In this document: piece by piece, positions 54,529 through 63,814 of the stretch
Numbering within the stretch: the first letter of the stretch is position 1
How the letters are laid out: every line of letters begins with the position of its first letter
Origin: Bernardetia sp.
GTDB taxonomy: Bacteria > Bacteroidota > Bacteroidia > Cytophagales > Bernardetiaceae
DNA: 64,000 bases
Direction of reading: 5' to 3'
Assembly (NCBI GenBank): GCA_020630575.1
Contig: JAHDBD010000001.1
Coordinates: 1 to 64,000, forward strand
Made by a program: the position numbers and the translations under genes
The notes under the pieces: generated by a model
Seen by the model: only the letters and a program-made list of their open reading frames with translations
Told to the model about the DNA's origin: nothing
The model's database searches: none

Positions 54529-55260
54529 ATGTACGAAATAAAAATACCCGTTTTTGAAGGAGCTTTTGATTTGTTACTTTTCTTTATTGAGAGGGACGAA
54601 TTAGATATTTATGATATTCCGATTACCAAAGTAACGACTGATTTTTTGGAGTACATTCGTGCGCTAGAAAAGATGAATATCGAACTTGCTAGTGAGTTTA
54701 TCGTAGTGGCTGCAACGCTCATGCAAATAAAAGCAAAAATGTTACTTCCTCGTGAGCAGGTTGATGAAGAGGGAAATATTATTGACCCAAGAAAAGAACT
54801 TATCCAGCAGCTTTTAGAATATAAGCGTTATCGTCCTGTTATTCAGCAGCTTTCTAACCTGGAAGATGATTCTTTGGCTAGAGAAACAAGAGGAAATATT
54901 ATTTCAGAACTCAAGACACTTTCAAAAGTACGTCCAGAAGATGTAGATTTGGAAGATGTAGACTTGTATAAATTATTGAAAGCCTTTCAAAATGTAATGG
55001 AATTGCATGAGCTTTCACAGCCAAAACTGAGTAATATAAAACCTTATCCATATAGCGTAAATAATCAAAGAGCCTATTTGATTCAGAAGGTTTTGAATAA
55101 TGAACGAGTAAATTTTTTAGAAGTCTTGAAAGAAAGTGGAAACCGTGTTTTGGTCGTTTTTAACTTTTTGGCAATCTTAGAACTTATCCAAGTAGGAGAT
55201 ATTAAGCTAGAAATCAGCGAAGAACCCGATTTTAATGAATTCTTTTTATGTAAAGGATAA
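54529..55260 (+). CDS. scpA: Segregation and condensation protein A
   Basis: 243 residues. Opens with EIKIPVFEGAFDLLLFFIER, the ScpA N-terminal signature, has MQIKAKMLLPRE and ends in the winged helix VVFNFLAILELIQVGDIKLE. Kleisin of the SMC-ScpAB condensin. scpB is not in the window. Confidence 0.95.
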   Translation: MYEIKIPVFEGAFDLLLFFIERDELDIYDIPITKVTTDFLEYIRALEKMNIELASEFIVVAATLMQIKAKMLLPREQVDEEGNIIDPRKELIQQLLEYKRYRPVIQQLSNLEDDSLARETRGNIISELKTLSKVRPEDVDLEDVDLYKLLKAFQNVMELHELSQPKLSNIKPYPYSVNNQRAYLIQKVLNNERVNFLEVLKESGNRVLVVFNFLAILELIQVGDIKLEISEEPDFNEFFLCKG

Positions 55261-55414
55261 ATTTTTTGTTAAGTAAAACCAAACAAAGTATATCAAAAAA
55301 GTGCAATTTATTAGTAAGGAGTTAATCAGTAGGTAAGGCACGAGTAGTAAGTTTGCAGCATCAAAAAAAACACTAAATGCTCATTCAAAAATTTACTATT
55401 TCAATATTATCAAA

Positions 55415-56890
55415 ATGAAAACTTCAAAATTTACTTTATTAACCCTTGCTTTTGTAGGTTTAAACCTAACAACAGCTTGTAAAGATGACGATAATGATAC
55501 ACCTGAGGTAATCACTACAGATGTAGAATTGGCAGCACATTCTATCACACCTTCATTTTTAAAACTCTCTCCTGAATTTTCAGGTGTAAAAGTGATGCCT
55601 TTGCTTACTTCAGAGGACAAATTAAGTGAATCTCCTAACTTCGTTTATGGTTCAATGGCTGATGGTGCTGGGTTATTGAAAAATGCTGATGGAACTTTTA
55701 CACTCATCAATAACATTGAAGCAGATTATTCTATTGCAAGAATTACACTTGACAAAACATTCAAACCTATAAAAGGTGAATATATCTTGAATGCTCAAGC
55801 TACAGGTGGAACAGCACAATGTTCGGGAACTCTTATTACTCCTCAAGAACACGGCTTTGGTCCTTTATATCTTTCAGGTGGTGAGTGGGATGGTTCTTCT
55901 AAAGGAGTTTTTTCTGTTGATCCTTTCAAAAGTGCTACCTCAGCTTCGTCTTCTAATTTATTGACAGCAATGGGACAATGGTCAACAGAAAATGCTGTTC
56001 CGATTGGAAAAGACGCATATTCTGACAAAACAGTTGTTTTTATTGGTGATGACCACGCTGATGATGCAATTCCTTCTGGACAGTTGGGAATGTATGTTGG
56101 AGATAGAGGAGATTTAGAAGGTGGAAAACTTTATGGCATGAAAGTAACTTCAGCAGGTATCAATTATGAAATGGATATGGAAGAAGGAACTTCGTATGAT
56201 ATGGAATTTGTAGAACTCAATGAAACAAATATTGATTTACTTGATGCAGAAGCCAAACAAAAAGGTACAATGGGATTTTCAAGAGTAGAAGATATTGACT
56301 GGAGAAGAGGTTCTGCAAACAACAATAGAGAAGTTTATTTTTGTGTTACAGGTCGTAAAAAAGATGGTTTAGAAGGAAAAGGGTCTTTTTATGGACGTGT
56401 TTATAAACTAGAAATGAATCCAGAAGACCCTACGAAAGCAGGAAAAATTACTTGTGTTTTGGATGGCGACAAATTAGACGGAAAAGCGAAAGCATTTCAT
56501 AGCCCAGATAACATCTTAGTTACTGAAAACTACGCTTACATTCAAGAAGATCCAAATGGTGTATCAGATGCTAGTACCCCAGATAAAGAACACTATGCAC
56601 GCTTATACCAATATAATTTGAATACAGGTGTTCTTAAAAATGTGTTAGAGTGTGATCAAACCAAAGCAATATCACAAGGTTATGGCACAAATAAGTTTTG
56701 GGAAATTACAGGAATGATTGATATTTCTGATGTAGTCGGAATTGATGAAACATTTATTGTCATTACGCAAAATCACGGTTGGGAAAGAGCTGATGGAACT
56801 CCATTTACTGACCCAAATGCTGTATCAAATGTAGCTGATAGTAGAAAAGAGGGAAGTATGCTATTTATTATAAATGGTTTAGAAAGATAA
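55415..56890 (+). CDS. PhoX/DUF839-like secreted lipoprotein
   Basis: 491 residues. Signal peptide with lipobox LTTACKDD. FVYGSMADGAGLLKN, the long beta-propeller-like body and TYHSPDN-like FHSPDNILVTENYAYIQEDP resemble PhoX/DUF839 phosphatases that use calcium and iron. The catalytic residues cannot be certified by eye. Probably periplasmic phosphate or phospholipid metabolism. Next gene begins 22 bases later. Confidence 0.75.
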   Translation: MKTSKFTLLTLAFVGLNLTTACKDDDNDTPEVITTDVELAAHSITPSFLKLSPEFSGVKVMPLLTSEDKLSESPNFVYGSMADGAGLLKNADGTFTLINNIEADYSIARITLDKTFKPIKGEYILNAQATGGTAQCSGTLITPQEHGFGPLYLSGGEWDGSSKGVFSVDPFKSATSASSSNLLTAMGQWSTENAVPIGKDAYSDKTVVFIGDDHADDAIPSGQLGMYVGDRGDLEGGKLYGMKVTSAGINYEMDMEEGTSYDMEFVELNETNIDLLDAEAKQKGTMGFSRVEDIDWRRGSANNNREVYFCVTGRKKDGLEGKGSFYGRVYKLEMNPEDPTKAGKITCVLDGDKLDGKAKAFHSPDNILVTENYAYIQEDPNGVSDASTPDKEHYARLYQYNLNTGVLKNVLECDQTKAISQGYGTNKFWEITGMIDISDVVGIDETFIVITQNHGWERADGTPFTDPNAVSNVADSRKEGSMLFIINGLER

Positions 56891-56912
56891 TTTTCAATAA
56901 AATAATAAAACA

Positions 56913-57407
56913 ATGAAAAAAATATTTTTGCTTATTTTTTCTAGCTCAATACTTTTATCTTGTTCTTCAGATGAAGAAATGACAAGTTTAGAAAGTAGTA
57001 TTAAATTGGAAAAAAGTATAGCTCAACAAGAAAAAAATCATAAGACAGACAAGATAATGGGAACAGAATGTCGTCCTGAGTATCTTTCTGAGATTAATGT
57101 GACAACAAATGGGTCAGCTAGTGTAGTACCAATTTATTGGAATGCCTTTGCAAATGGTAATGATCCTCTCAGTTATGATCCTTATAGGGAAGACTATCCT
57201 TTAGTGGTTATAGAAATTACTTATGAAAATAACCCTAATAACTTTCAAAGAGAGTTTACTTTTAATGATGGGCATCACAATATGCACATCAGTAGAGGTA
57301 ATGCTGAAATTTTTATCCAATATGTAAATGAAACTGTCTACGGAAGTTATGATGGACGTTCTTGTGGTCCATATCATTATATAAATACATTCTTTATTGA
57401 TGATTAA
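56913..57407 (+). CDS. Lipoprotein of unknown function
   Basis: 164 residues. Lipobox ILLSCSSD (Cys near 17), then a Lys-rich spacer and a beta-rich domain (DGHHNMHISRGNAEIFIQYV). Only 22 bases after the PhoX-like gene, so likely one operon. Terminator at 57435. Confidence 0.7.
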   Translation: MKKIFLLIFSSSILLSCSSDEEMTSLESSIKLEKSIAQQEKNHKTDKIMGTECRPEYLSEINVTTNGSASVVPIYWNAFANGNDPLSYDPYREDYPLVVIEITYENNPNNFQREFTFNDGHHNMHISRGNAEIFIQYVNETVYGSYDGRSCGPYHYINTFFIDD

Positions 57408-57434
57408 TATTTCTTATTTTTAATAAAAAAACAG

Positions 57435-57478
57435 CCCTAAGAAACTATTGAACTACTCAATTTTTTCTTAGGGTTTTT
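57435..57478 (+). terminator. Terminator (CCCTAAGAA family)
   Basis: CCCTAAGAA and TTCTTAGGG form a nine-base stem followed by a T run. The same stem recurs at 60763-60796 after another gene. Confidence 0.8.
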
Positions 57479-57501
57479 GAAATTTATATTACTAAAATAC
57501 T

Positions 57502-57536
57502 AACCGTCGTTGAGATCCGAACCGTCAACGAGGATT
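57502..57536. repeat. CCGTCGTTGA/CCGTCAACGAGG repeat, copy 4
   Basis: AACCGTCGTTGA and CCGTCAACGAGGATTTT flank a short spacer. Related copies at 12216-12258, 28307-28345 and, loosely, 39979-40024. Lies 16 bases before the cytochrome gene start. Confidence 0.5.
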
Positions 57537-57551
57537 TTTTAATTACCTCAA

Positions 57552-59411
57552 ATGAAACTCTCCATTTCTCTCCTTACTTTAGTTTCTATTTTACTAATTA
57601 TCGTTTCTTGCAATAATTCACAAAAAGAAATAGAAAAAAACATTTCTAAAGAAACTAAAAATCCATTCAAAGAAATAGAAGCGATTTATTTATCGAATAT
57701 AGAAAACTGTATCAATAATTTAGAAGCGACCAAAACAGCTCTCAATTTTATTGATAAAGACATAGCTTATAATAAAATTCATATCCAGAAAAGTCAAGAA
57801 CATTATAGAGAAGCTAGAAATAGTTTTAAGAAAATAGAACCGATTTTGTCTTTTGTAGATGCAAATAATTACAAAACACTTATCTCTCCAAATCTTTTAA
57901 AAGTAGAAGAGGAAGATGCTACCAATATCAAAATTAATGAGCCTTTTGGTTTTCAAGTGTTGGAAGAATTATTATTTTTAGAAATCAATTCAAATGAAAA
58001 CATAGAAAAAGAAATCGTCAAAAAAATTCAAAAAAACGCTGATAAAACACTTCAACGTCTTCGATTAATTGAAAGGAATACGAATCTTTCTGTTTATAAA
58101 AAATATCATTTTTTGTGGCTTTTTAGAGATGCTATTTTTAGAGTTGCTCTGACAGGAATTACAGGTTTTGATTCGCCTTCAGGAATTTCTCTTGATGACA
58201 ATAAAATTGTTTATCAAGAGCTACAAAATTATTTATCTTTTTTCGAAGCTAATTTTGAGAACAAAGAAATTTATCAAGAATGGAAAAAATCATTGCAAAA
58301 AAGTAAGCAGTTTCTAACGGAAGATGACAAAACTAATTTTGAAAATTTTGATAGATATTCATTCATAAAAAATCATACAGAAGCACAAATTCAGCTTTGG
58401 AACAAGACAGTAAAAGACTGGAAAATAGATTTTCCTTTAGAACTTTCCATTCAAAACGATGCAACTTCACTTTTTTCAGATTCTACTTTTAATCTAAATT
58501 TCTTTTCTGACCAAAAATTAGGACAAATTTCGAAAGATAAAATCGTTTTGGGAAAACAGCTTTTCAATGATGTAAATCTTTCTAGCAATAAAAAAATGAG
58601 TTGTGCGACTTGTCATCAGCAAAACCGAGCATTTACAGATGGAAAGAAAATTCCTGAAGGACAAAAAAGAAATAGTCCGACGCTTATGTATGCAGCCTTG
58701 CAAAAAGGTTTTTTTTATGATAATAGAGCTGGAAGTTTGGAAGGACAAATTGTATCAGTTATCAATAATGAAACAGAGTTTCATACAAATGCAGAAATTT
58801 TATTGAAAGCTGTTAAAGAGAATTCAGAATATGTTCAGCAGTTTTCAAAACTTTATTCAGATAGTTTGACAGAACAAAATATCAGAACAGCAATGGCAGA
58901 TTATATCCGTAGTCTTTCGCCTTTTTCTTCTAAATTAGACAGAAATATGAATAGAACGGAAAATTCTTTGACTCAAAACGAAATAAATGGATTCAATCTT
59001 TTTATGGGAAAAGCTGCTTGTGCGACCTGTCATTTTGCGCCTCTTTTTAATGGAACTGTTCCACCTTCATTTAGAGAATCTGAAATTGAACTTATTGGTG
59101 TTCCTTCAAAAAACGATACTATCAACGCCAAAATTGATGCTGATTTTGGAAGATATACCATTTTCAAAACGGAAGAAAGAAAGCATTTTTTCAAAACTCC
59201 AACACTTCGAAACATTTCAAAAACAGCTCCCTATATGCACAACGGAGTTTATACTACTTTAGAAGAAGTAATGGATTTTTATAATCGTGGTGGAGGTGCA
59301 GGAATTGGAATTGATTTGGAATATCAAACTTTGCCAACCGAATCATTGAATTTATCAGAACAAGAAATCAAAGATGTAATTGCTTTTTTACAAACTTTAG
59401 ACGATGAGTAA
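57552..59411 (+). CDS. Di-haem cytochrome c peroxidase with N-terminal helical extension
   Basis: 619 residues. Lipobox IIVSCNNS. The first about 280 residues are a helical domain resembling an imelysin-like or MauG-family extension. The C-terminal half is a CcpA-type peroxidase: haem motifs Cys351-x2-Cys354-His (SCATCHQQN) and Cys490-x2-Cys493-His (ACATCHFAP), and PYMHNGVYTTLEEVMDFYN. Reduces hydrogen peroxide, or has MauG-like activity, in the periplasm. Confidence 0.9.
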   Translation: MKLSISLLTLVSILLIIVSCNNSQKEIEKNISKETKNPFKEIEAIYLSNIENCINNLEATKTALNFIDKDIAYNKIHIQKSQEHYREARNSFKKIEPILSFVDANNYKTLISPNLLKVEEEDATNIKINEPFGFQVLEELLFLEINSNENIEKEIVKKIQKNADKTLQRLRLIERNTNLSVYKKYHFLWLFRDAIFRVALTGITGFDSPSGISLDDNKIVYQELQNYLSFFEANFENKEIYQEWKKSLQKSKQFLTEDDKTNFENFDRYSFIKNHTEAQIQLWNKTVKDWKIDFPLELSIQNDATSLFSDSTFNLNFFSDQKLGQISKDKIVLGKQLFNDVNLSSNKKMSCATCHQQNRAFTDGKKIPEGQKRNSPTLMYAALQKGFFYDNRAGSLEGQIVSVINNETEFHTNAEILLKAVKENSEYVQQFSKLYSDSLTEQNIRTAMADYIRSLSPFSSKLDRNMNRTENSLTQNEINGFNLFMGKAACATCHFAPLFNGTVPPSFRESEIELIGVPSKNDTINAKIDADFGRYTIFKTEERKHFFKTPTLRNISKTAPYMHNGVYTTLEEVMDFYNRGGGAGIGIDLEYQTLPTESLNLSEQEIKDVIAFLQTLDDE

Positions 59412-59491
59412 ACAGAGGAGTAAAAGAAGGAATATTTTTTTGTAATTTGCATCAAAATTGAATTTAACACACACAAACGCAGTTCCTTTTT

Positions 59492-60757
59492 ATGCAAAAA
59501 ATAGCTCTTATTCGTGAAGGCAAAACGCCACCAGACCGTCGTGTCGCTCTTACTCCTACTCAATGCAAAGAAGTTTTAGATAAATATATAATTACTGATA
59601 AAGATTTCGAAATATTAGTTCAGCCTAGTCCTATTCGTTGTTTTTCAGATGAAGAGTACGAAAAAGCAGGTTGTAGAGTTACAGAAGATATAAATGAAGC
59701 GAGTATTCTTTTAGGTGTAAAAGAAGTTCCCAAACCTCAACTTATTGAAGGCAAAACCTATTTGTTTTTCTCTCATACCATCAAAAAACAGCTGTATAAT
59801 AGAGATTTATTAGAAAAAATTATAGAAAAAAATATTCGTCTTATAGATTATGAAGTTCTGACAAATGCAGCAGGACAAAGAGTGATTGCTTTTGGTCGTT
59901 ATGCAGGAATTGTAGGAGCATATAATGGAATCCTAACGTATGGAAAGCGTTTTGATTTGTTTGATTTGAAGCCTGCCAATGCCTGTTTTGATATGGACGA
60001 AATGTGGAGTGAGTTTGAAAAAGTAAAACTTCCAACTATCAAAATTGCTGTTACTGGAGGTGGAAGAGTTGCAAAAGGCTCGGTAGAAGTTTTGGAGGGA
60101 ATGAAAATAAAAGAAGTCAGTCCAGAAGATTATTTGAATAAAAAATTTGATGAAGCTGTTTTTACAAGACTTCGTTCAAAAGACTATCATTTCAAAAAAG
60201 GAAAGTCTAAAGAAAATAAAGATTTTGACTTGAAAGATTTTTATAATAATGCCACAGACTACAATAGTCATTTTTCAGACTTTACTCAAAAGACGGATTT
60301 ACTAATTGCTGCTGCTTATTGGAATCCAAAATCGCCTGTTTTGTTTACTAAAGAAGAAATGAAGCAAAATAATTTTAAAATCAAAGTAATAGCAGATATT
60401 ACTTGTGATATTGAGGGTTCTATTCCTTCTACAAGCCGTCCTTCTACAATTGCAGAGCCATTTTATGATTATAATGTAGAAACAGAAAGTGAAGAAAAAC
60501 CATTTTCTGATGAAAAAAATATAACAGTTATGGCAGTTGATAACTTGCCTTGTGAACTTCCTAGAGATGCTTCAAGAGATTTTGGTAGAGAGCTGATAGA
60601 CCAAGTTTTGCCGTATTTATTATTTGAAGATAATCCTTCTTATTTGAAAGAGCATAATTTTACAGATGGAAACCGAATTGCTAGAGCAAATCTTACTAAA
60701 GACAAAGATTTGACAGCAGAATTTGAGTATTTGAGAGATTATTTGGAAGGAAAATAA
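59492..60757 (+). CDS. Saccharopine dehydrogenase-like NAD(P)-dependent oxidoreductase
   Basis: 421 residues. N terminus MQKIALIREGKTPPDRRVAL with LGVKEVPKPQLIEGKTYLFF matches the alanine dehydrogenase/PNT-LYS1 group, and AVTGGGRVAKGSVEVLEGM holds the nucleotide-binding loop. C-terminal VIADITCDIEGSIPST is typical of LYS1-type saccharopine dehydrogenases. Likely lysine or related amino acid metabolism. Terminator at 60763. Confidence 0.85.
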   Translation: MQKIALIREGKTPPDRRVALTPTQCKEVLDKYIITDKDFEILVQPSPIRCFSDEEYEKAGCRVTEDINEASILLGVKEVPKPQLIEGKTYLFFSHTIKKQLYNRDLLEKIIEKNIRLIDYEVLTNAAGQRVIAFGRYAGIVGAYNGILTYGKRFDLFDLKPANACFDMDEMWSEFEKVKLPTIKIAVTGGGRVAKGSVEVLEGMKIKEVSPEDYLNKKFDEAVFTRLRSKDYHFKKGKSKENKDFDLKDFYNNATDYNSHFSDFTQKTDLLIAAAYWNPKSPVLFTKEEMKQNNFKIKVIADITCDIEGSIPSTSRPSTIAEPFYDYNVETESEEKPFSDEKNITVMAVDNLPCELPRDASRDFGRELIDQVLPYLLFEDNPSYLKEHNFTDGNRIARANLTKDKDLTAEFEYLRDYLEGK

Positions 60758-60762
60758 AATAC

Positions 60763-60796
60763 AAACCCTAAGAATCTTTGAAGACTCTTAGGGTTT
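60763..60796 (+). terminator. Terminator (CCCTAAGAA family)
   Basis: AAACCCTAAGA and TCTTAGGGTTT stem. Same stem sequence as 57435-57473. Confidence 0.75.
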
Positions 60797-60810
60797 AAAA
60801 TAAAATACAA

Positions 60811-61515
60811 ATGAAAGTTTACACACTATTTTATGTACTATTGAGTATCTTAATTTTCGGATGTTCATTAGAAAATTCAACTGAAAAAATTACTCAAAAA
60901 AGCATTTACAAAAACTATATCAATCCAAATTATTTAAAATGCTTGGAAAACGAATTGCCTTGTGAGTGTTATACAGATATCACTTCAATAACAATAGATA
61001 GCAATTATGTAAGTATTTTTGGAGGTGGAATAGAGCCGTCAGGGTATCCTTATGAAGTTAGAAATGACACCCTATTTACTATACAGAATAATGAATATAT
61101 AGGGGAGAATAATGAAACAATCATGGTAGAAAATGAATTCATAGATTACATTATTTTGAAAAGTGATTCAATATTATTTTATAATGATGATAAAGAAATT
61201 TTACTGACTACTCTTGAAGGAAATAGATATGATTCTTTAGATGTCTATTATTTTCAACATATATTAAATACAGACTTTTTAGTCAAAAAAATTAATGATA
61301 AGGAATTTGTAGATAATTTAAGTATTAATAAGAATACTTCATTTAGTTGTAATGCTATGAAGGGTGTAAATCTACTATGGAACAAACCTCCTCAAAAAAC
61401 ATGGGTACTAGAAAAAGAAAACGACAGTTTGGTTGTTTATCAAGATTTGACTAGTCCACATTTGTCACATCCTGTGATAGTAAAGAAAGAGTTCTATAAA
61501 AAATATAAGTGGTAA
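60811..61515 (+). CDS. Lipoprotein of unknown function
   Basis: 234 residues. Lipobox ILIFGCSLEN (Cys near 18). Beta-rich body with no recognised motif (LESALPCECYT-like start, then SITIDSNYVSIFGGG). Sits alone after the terminator of the previous gene. Envelope protein. Confidence 0.65.
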   Translation: MKVYTLFYVLLSILIFGCSLENSTEKITQKSIYKNYINPNYLKCLENELPCECYTDITSITIDSNYVSIFGGGIEPSGYPYEVRNDTLFTIQNNEYIGENNETIMVENEFIDYIILKSDSILFYNDDKEILLTTLEGNRYDSLDVYYFQHILNTDFLVKKINDKEFVDNLSINKNTSFSCNAMKGVNLLWNKPPQKTWVLEKENDSLVVYQDLTSPHLSHPVIVKKEFYKKYKW

Positions 61516-61595
61516 TGTTATGAAGTTCACGACACATATCCTCACTATTAATACATAATCTTTCATTCATTTTAAAGAAAAAACTAGATTACATT

Positions 61596-62621
61596 TTGAA
61601 TCAAAAATCAATTATTGGAAGCAATATAAAAATTGCAAAAGAAAATTTAGAAAAAGGAAATTTAGTTGCTATTCCTACTGAAACAGTTTATGGTTTGGCA
61701 GCCAATGCTTTTGATATAAAGGCTGTTGCCAAAATTTTTGAAGCCAAAAATCGTCCTACTTTTGACCCTCTAATTGTCCATACAGACAGTATTGATAAAA
61801 TTAAAAGCTGGACAACCGATTTTCCAAGCTGGGCAGAAGAACTAGGAAAACATTTTTGGGCAGGTGCTTTGACGCTTCTTTTACCTAGAAAAGCAATTAT
61901 TCCAGATCTTGTAACGAGTGGACTCCCACACGTTGCTGTTCGTATTCCAAACCATGAGCTTACTTTAGAACTTCTCAAAAGTCTTGATTTTCCACTAGCT
62001 GCACCAAGTGCAAATCCGTTTGGATATATTAGTCCTACAACTGCAAATCATGTTTTTGAGCAATTAGACGAAAAAGTAAACTATATTTTAGATGGAGGAA
62101 GCTGTAAAATAGGTGTAGAATCTACTATTGTAGGAGAAGAAAATGGAAAATTGACAGTTTTTAGAAAAGGAGGAATAGCAATAGAAGAACTAGAGAAAGT
62201 AGTGGGAAAACTGATTGTGAAAGAACATTCAAACTCAAATCCTCATTCTATTCAAGACAAAAATGAAAAAGAAGAACTCACAAAAGTAGCTTCTTCTGGA
62301 ATGCTTTTGAGTCATTATGCACCAAAAATAAAAATGCGTTTGGGAAATATTGAGAAAATGTTGAAAGAATATGAAACAAGTAAAGAACTAGCTATGAATG
62401 AAGTAGGAATTTTGTCATTTACTAAAAAATACAATCAAATTCCTACCGAAAATCAATTCACTTTATCAGAAGAAGGAAGTTTTTCAGAAGCAGCTCAACA
62501 TCTTTTTTCTTATATGAGAGAATTAGACAAACTCAATATCAAAATTATATTAGCAGAACTTCTACCTGAAAAAGAATTAGGAAGAGCAATCAATGACCGT
62601 TTGAGGAGAGCAGCCTATTAG
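61596..62621 (+). CDS. sua5: Threonylcarbamoyl-AMP synthase, long Sua5 form
   Basis: 341 residues from a TTG start (no upstream ATG fits). YrdC domain: VAIPTETVYGLAANAFD, then FEAKNRPTFDPLIVHTDS and RIPNHELTLELL. C-terminal Sua5 domain from about 225 (SSGMLLSHYAPKIKMRLG). Makes the threonylcarbamoyl donor for tRNA t6A37 modification. Cytosolic. Confidence 0.94.
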   Translation: MNQKSIIGSNIKIAKENLEKGNLVAIPTETVYGLAANAFDIKAVAKIFEAKNRPTFDPLIVHTDSIDKIKSWTTDFPSWAEELGKHFWAGALTLLLPRKAIIPDLVTSGLPHVAVRIPNHELTLELLKSLDFPLAAPSANPFGYISPTTANHVFEQLDEKVNYILDGGSCKIGVESTIVGEENGKLTVFRKGGIAIEELEKVVGKLIVKEHSNSNPHSIQDKNEKEELTKVASSGMLLSHYAPKIKMRLGNIEKMLKEYETSKELAMNEVGILSFTKKYNQIPTENQFTLSEEGSFSEAAQHLFSYMRELDKLNIKIILAELLPEKELGRAINDRLRRAAY

Positions 62622-62746
62622 GAAACAGGAGTTAGGATGCTAGAACGAGGAAATAAAAATATAGATAAATAGTAATTGATATTATTACATTATTACCTTG
62701 ATTTGATTCATCCTACACAATCATTTACAATATATTTGATAGGCTT

Positions 62747-63502
62747 TTACAAAAAATGACTTCTTGAAGAAGAGCGTTCTGTTTCTATATTTTCTTGTAA
62801 AATTATTTCTAAACTATCCAAATTCAGGGCTAAAAGCTGCCCCAAACCTGCTTTTCTGCGTGTTTTATATACACAGCCATTATCGATACAAATAGAAGGA
62901 CAGCCATAATCAATCTCTTCTTGAATAAACTGTAAATACTCTGGAACATGTCCGTGAATAATTCTTTTTTCTCCTACTATACTTGTATCAACTTCAAAAT
63001 GACGCAACCAAAGCATTTTTTCAACTTCAGAAAAAGGGTCTGGAGCTTCAAAATCAAAACCTGCATGAACTAAATAATAGTCTTCTAATTCAAAATAATA
63101 ACATAAACTTTCTAAGAAAGGTAAATATTCAGGTAAAATACGGCGATTTTCATCTACCAATCCCCTGCCACGATGCAAAACAGGTACTAAACGAATAGAT
63201 TTATCGCCTCCTGCTCGTTGGTGCGCTCTAATGAGAAGTTCTTCATGGTTTCCTCGCAAGCAGAAAACAGAATACGTTTTTTGAAGTTCTATAATATAAT
63301 CTAAAACACCTTTGCTATCAGGTCCTTTATTGATATAATCTCCCAACAAAAAAAGTTGGTCATCGGTAGAAAGATTTATTTTCTTGATGAGAGCTTTAAA
63401 TGTTTGAACGCAACCGTGTATGTCCGAAATGGCATAACGAGTACCTTTGGAAGAATCAATTTTTGGAATAGAGCGAGTAGAAGGTGTATTTGAAGTATTC
63501 AT
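62747..63502 (-). CDS. Calcineurin-like metallophosphatase (Ser/Thr phosphatase type)
   Basis: 251 residues. AISDIHGCVQTFKALIKKI, FLLGDYINKGPDS and FCLRGNHEELL give the D-x-H, GD-x2-(D/N)-x-GP and GNHE motifs of metallophosphoesterases. The GDYINKGP block has Asn-Lys where many have Asp-Arg. Resembles PrpE/bis(5'-nucleosyl)-tetraphosphatase or lambda-type phosphatases. Starts before 312 bases of mostly empty intergenic DNA. Confidence 0.9.
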   Translation of the reverse strand: MNTSNTPSTRSIPKIDSSKGTRYAISDIHGCVQTFKALIKKINLSTDDQLFLLGDYINKGPDSKGVLDYIIELQKTYSVFCLRGNHEELLIRAHQRAGGDKSIRLVPVLHRGRGLVDENRRILPEYLPFLESLCYYFELEDYYLVHAGFDFEAPDPFSEVEKMLWLRHFEVDTSIVGEKRIIHGHVPEYLQFIQEEIDYGCPSICIDNGCVYKTRRKAGLGQLLALNLDSLEIILQENIETERSSSRSHFL

Positions 63503-63814
63503 TTTTCAAAAATAATATAATTCTTTCAGAATAACAGTAATAAATTTTTCATTTATGATTTTATAATCAAAGTTGTGTGAAGAATTTAGATATAATTTTG
63601 CTAGAGTAAGTAATGCTATTTTAATGCAACACAAAATTTTGTATTTGCAATTGACTGCCTTATCTTTATATTTACCTTCTGAAAAGTGCAATTATAAATC
63701 AGAAATTATATTTAACATAAAATTCCCTTCTAATAAATTAATTGGAGACTTATAAAACCCTCCTTTAAAAATACAGTTATTTCGATATTACTTCGATAAA
63801 ATAAATATAAACCA
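63503..63814. other. Intergenic region before the last gene
   Basis: 312 bases, AT-rich, no gene, repeat or clear promoter seen by eye. Confidence 0.35.
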
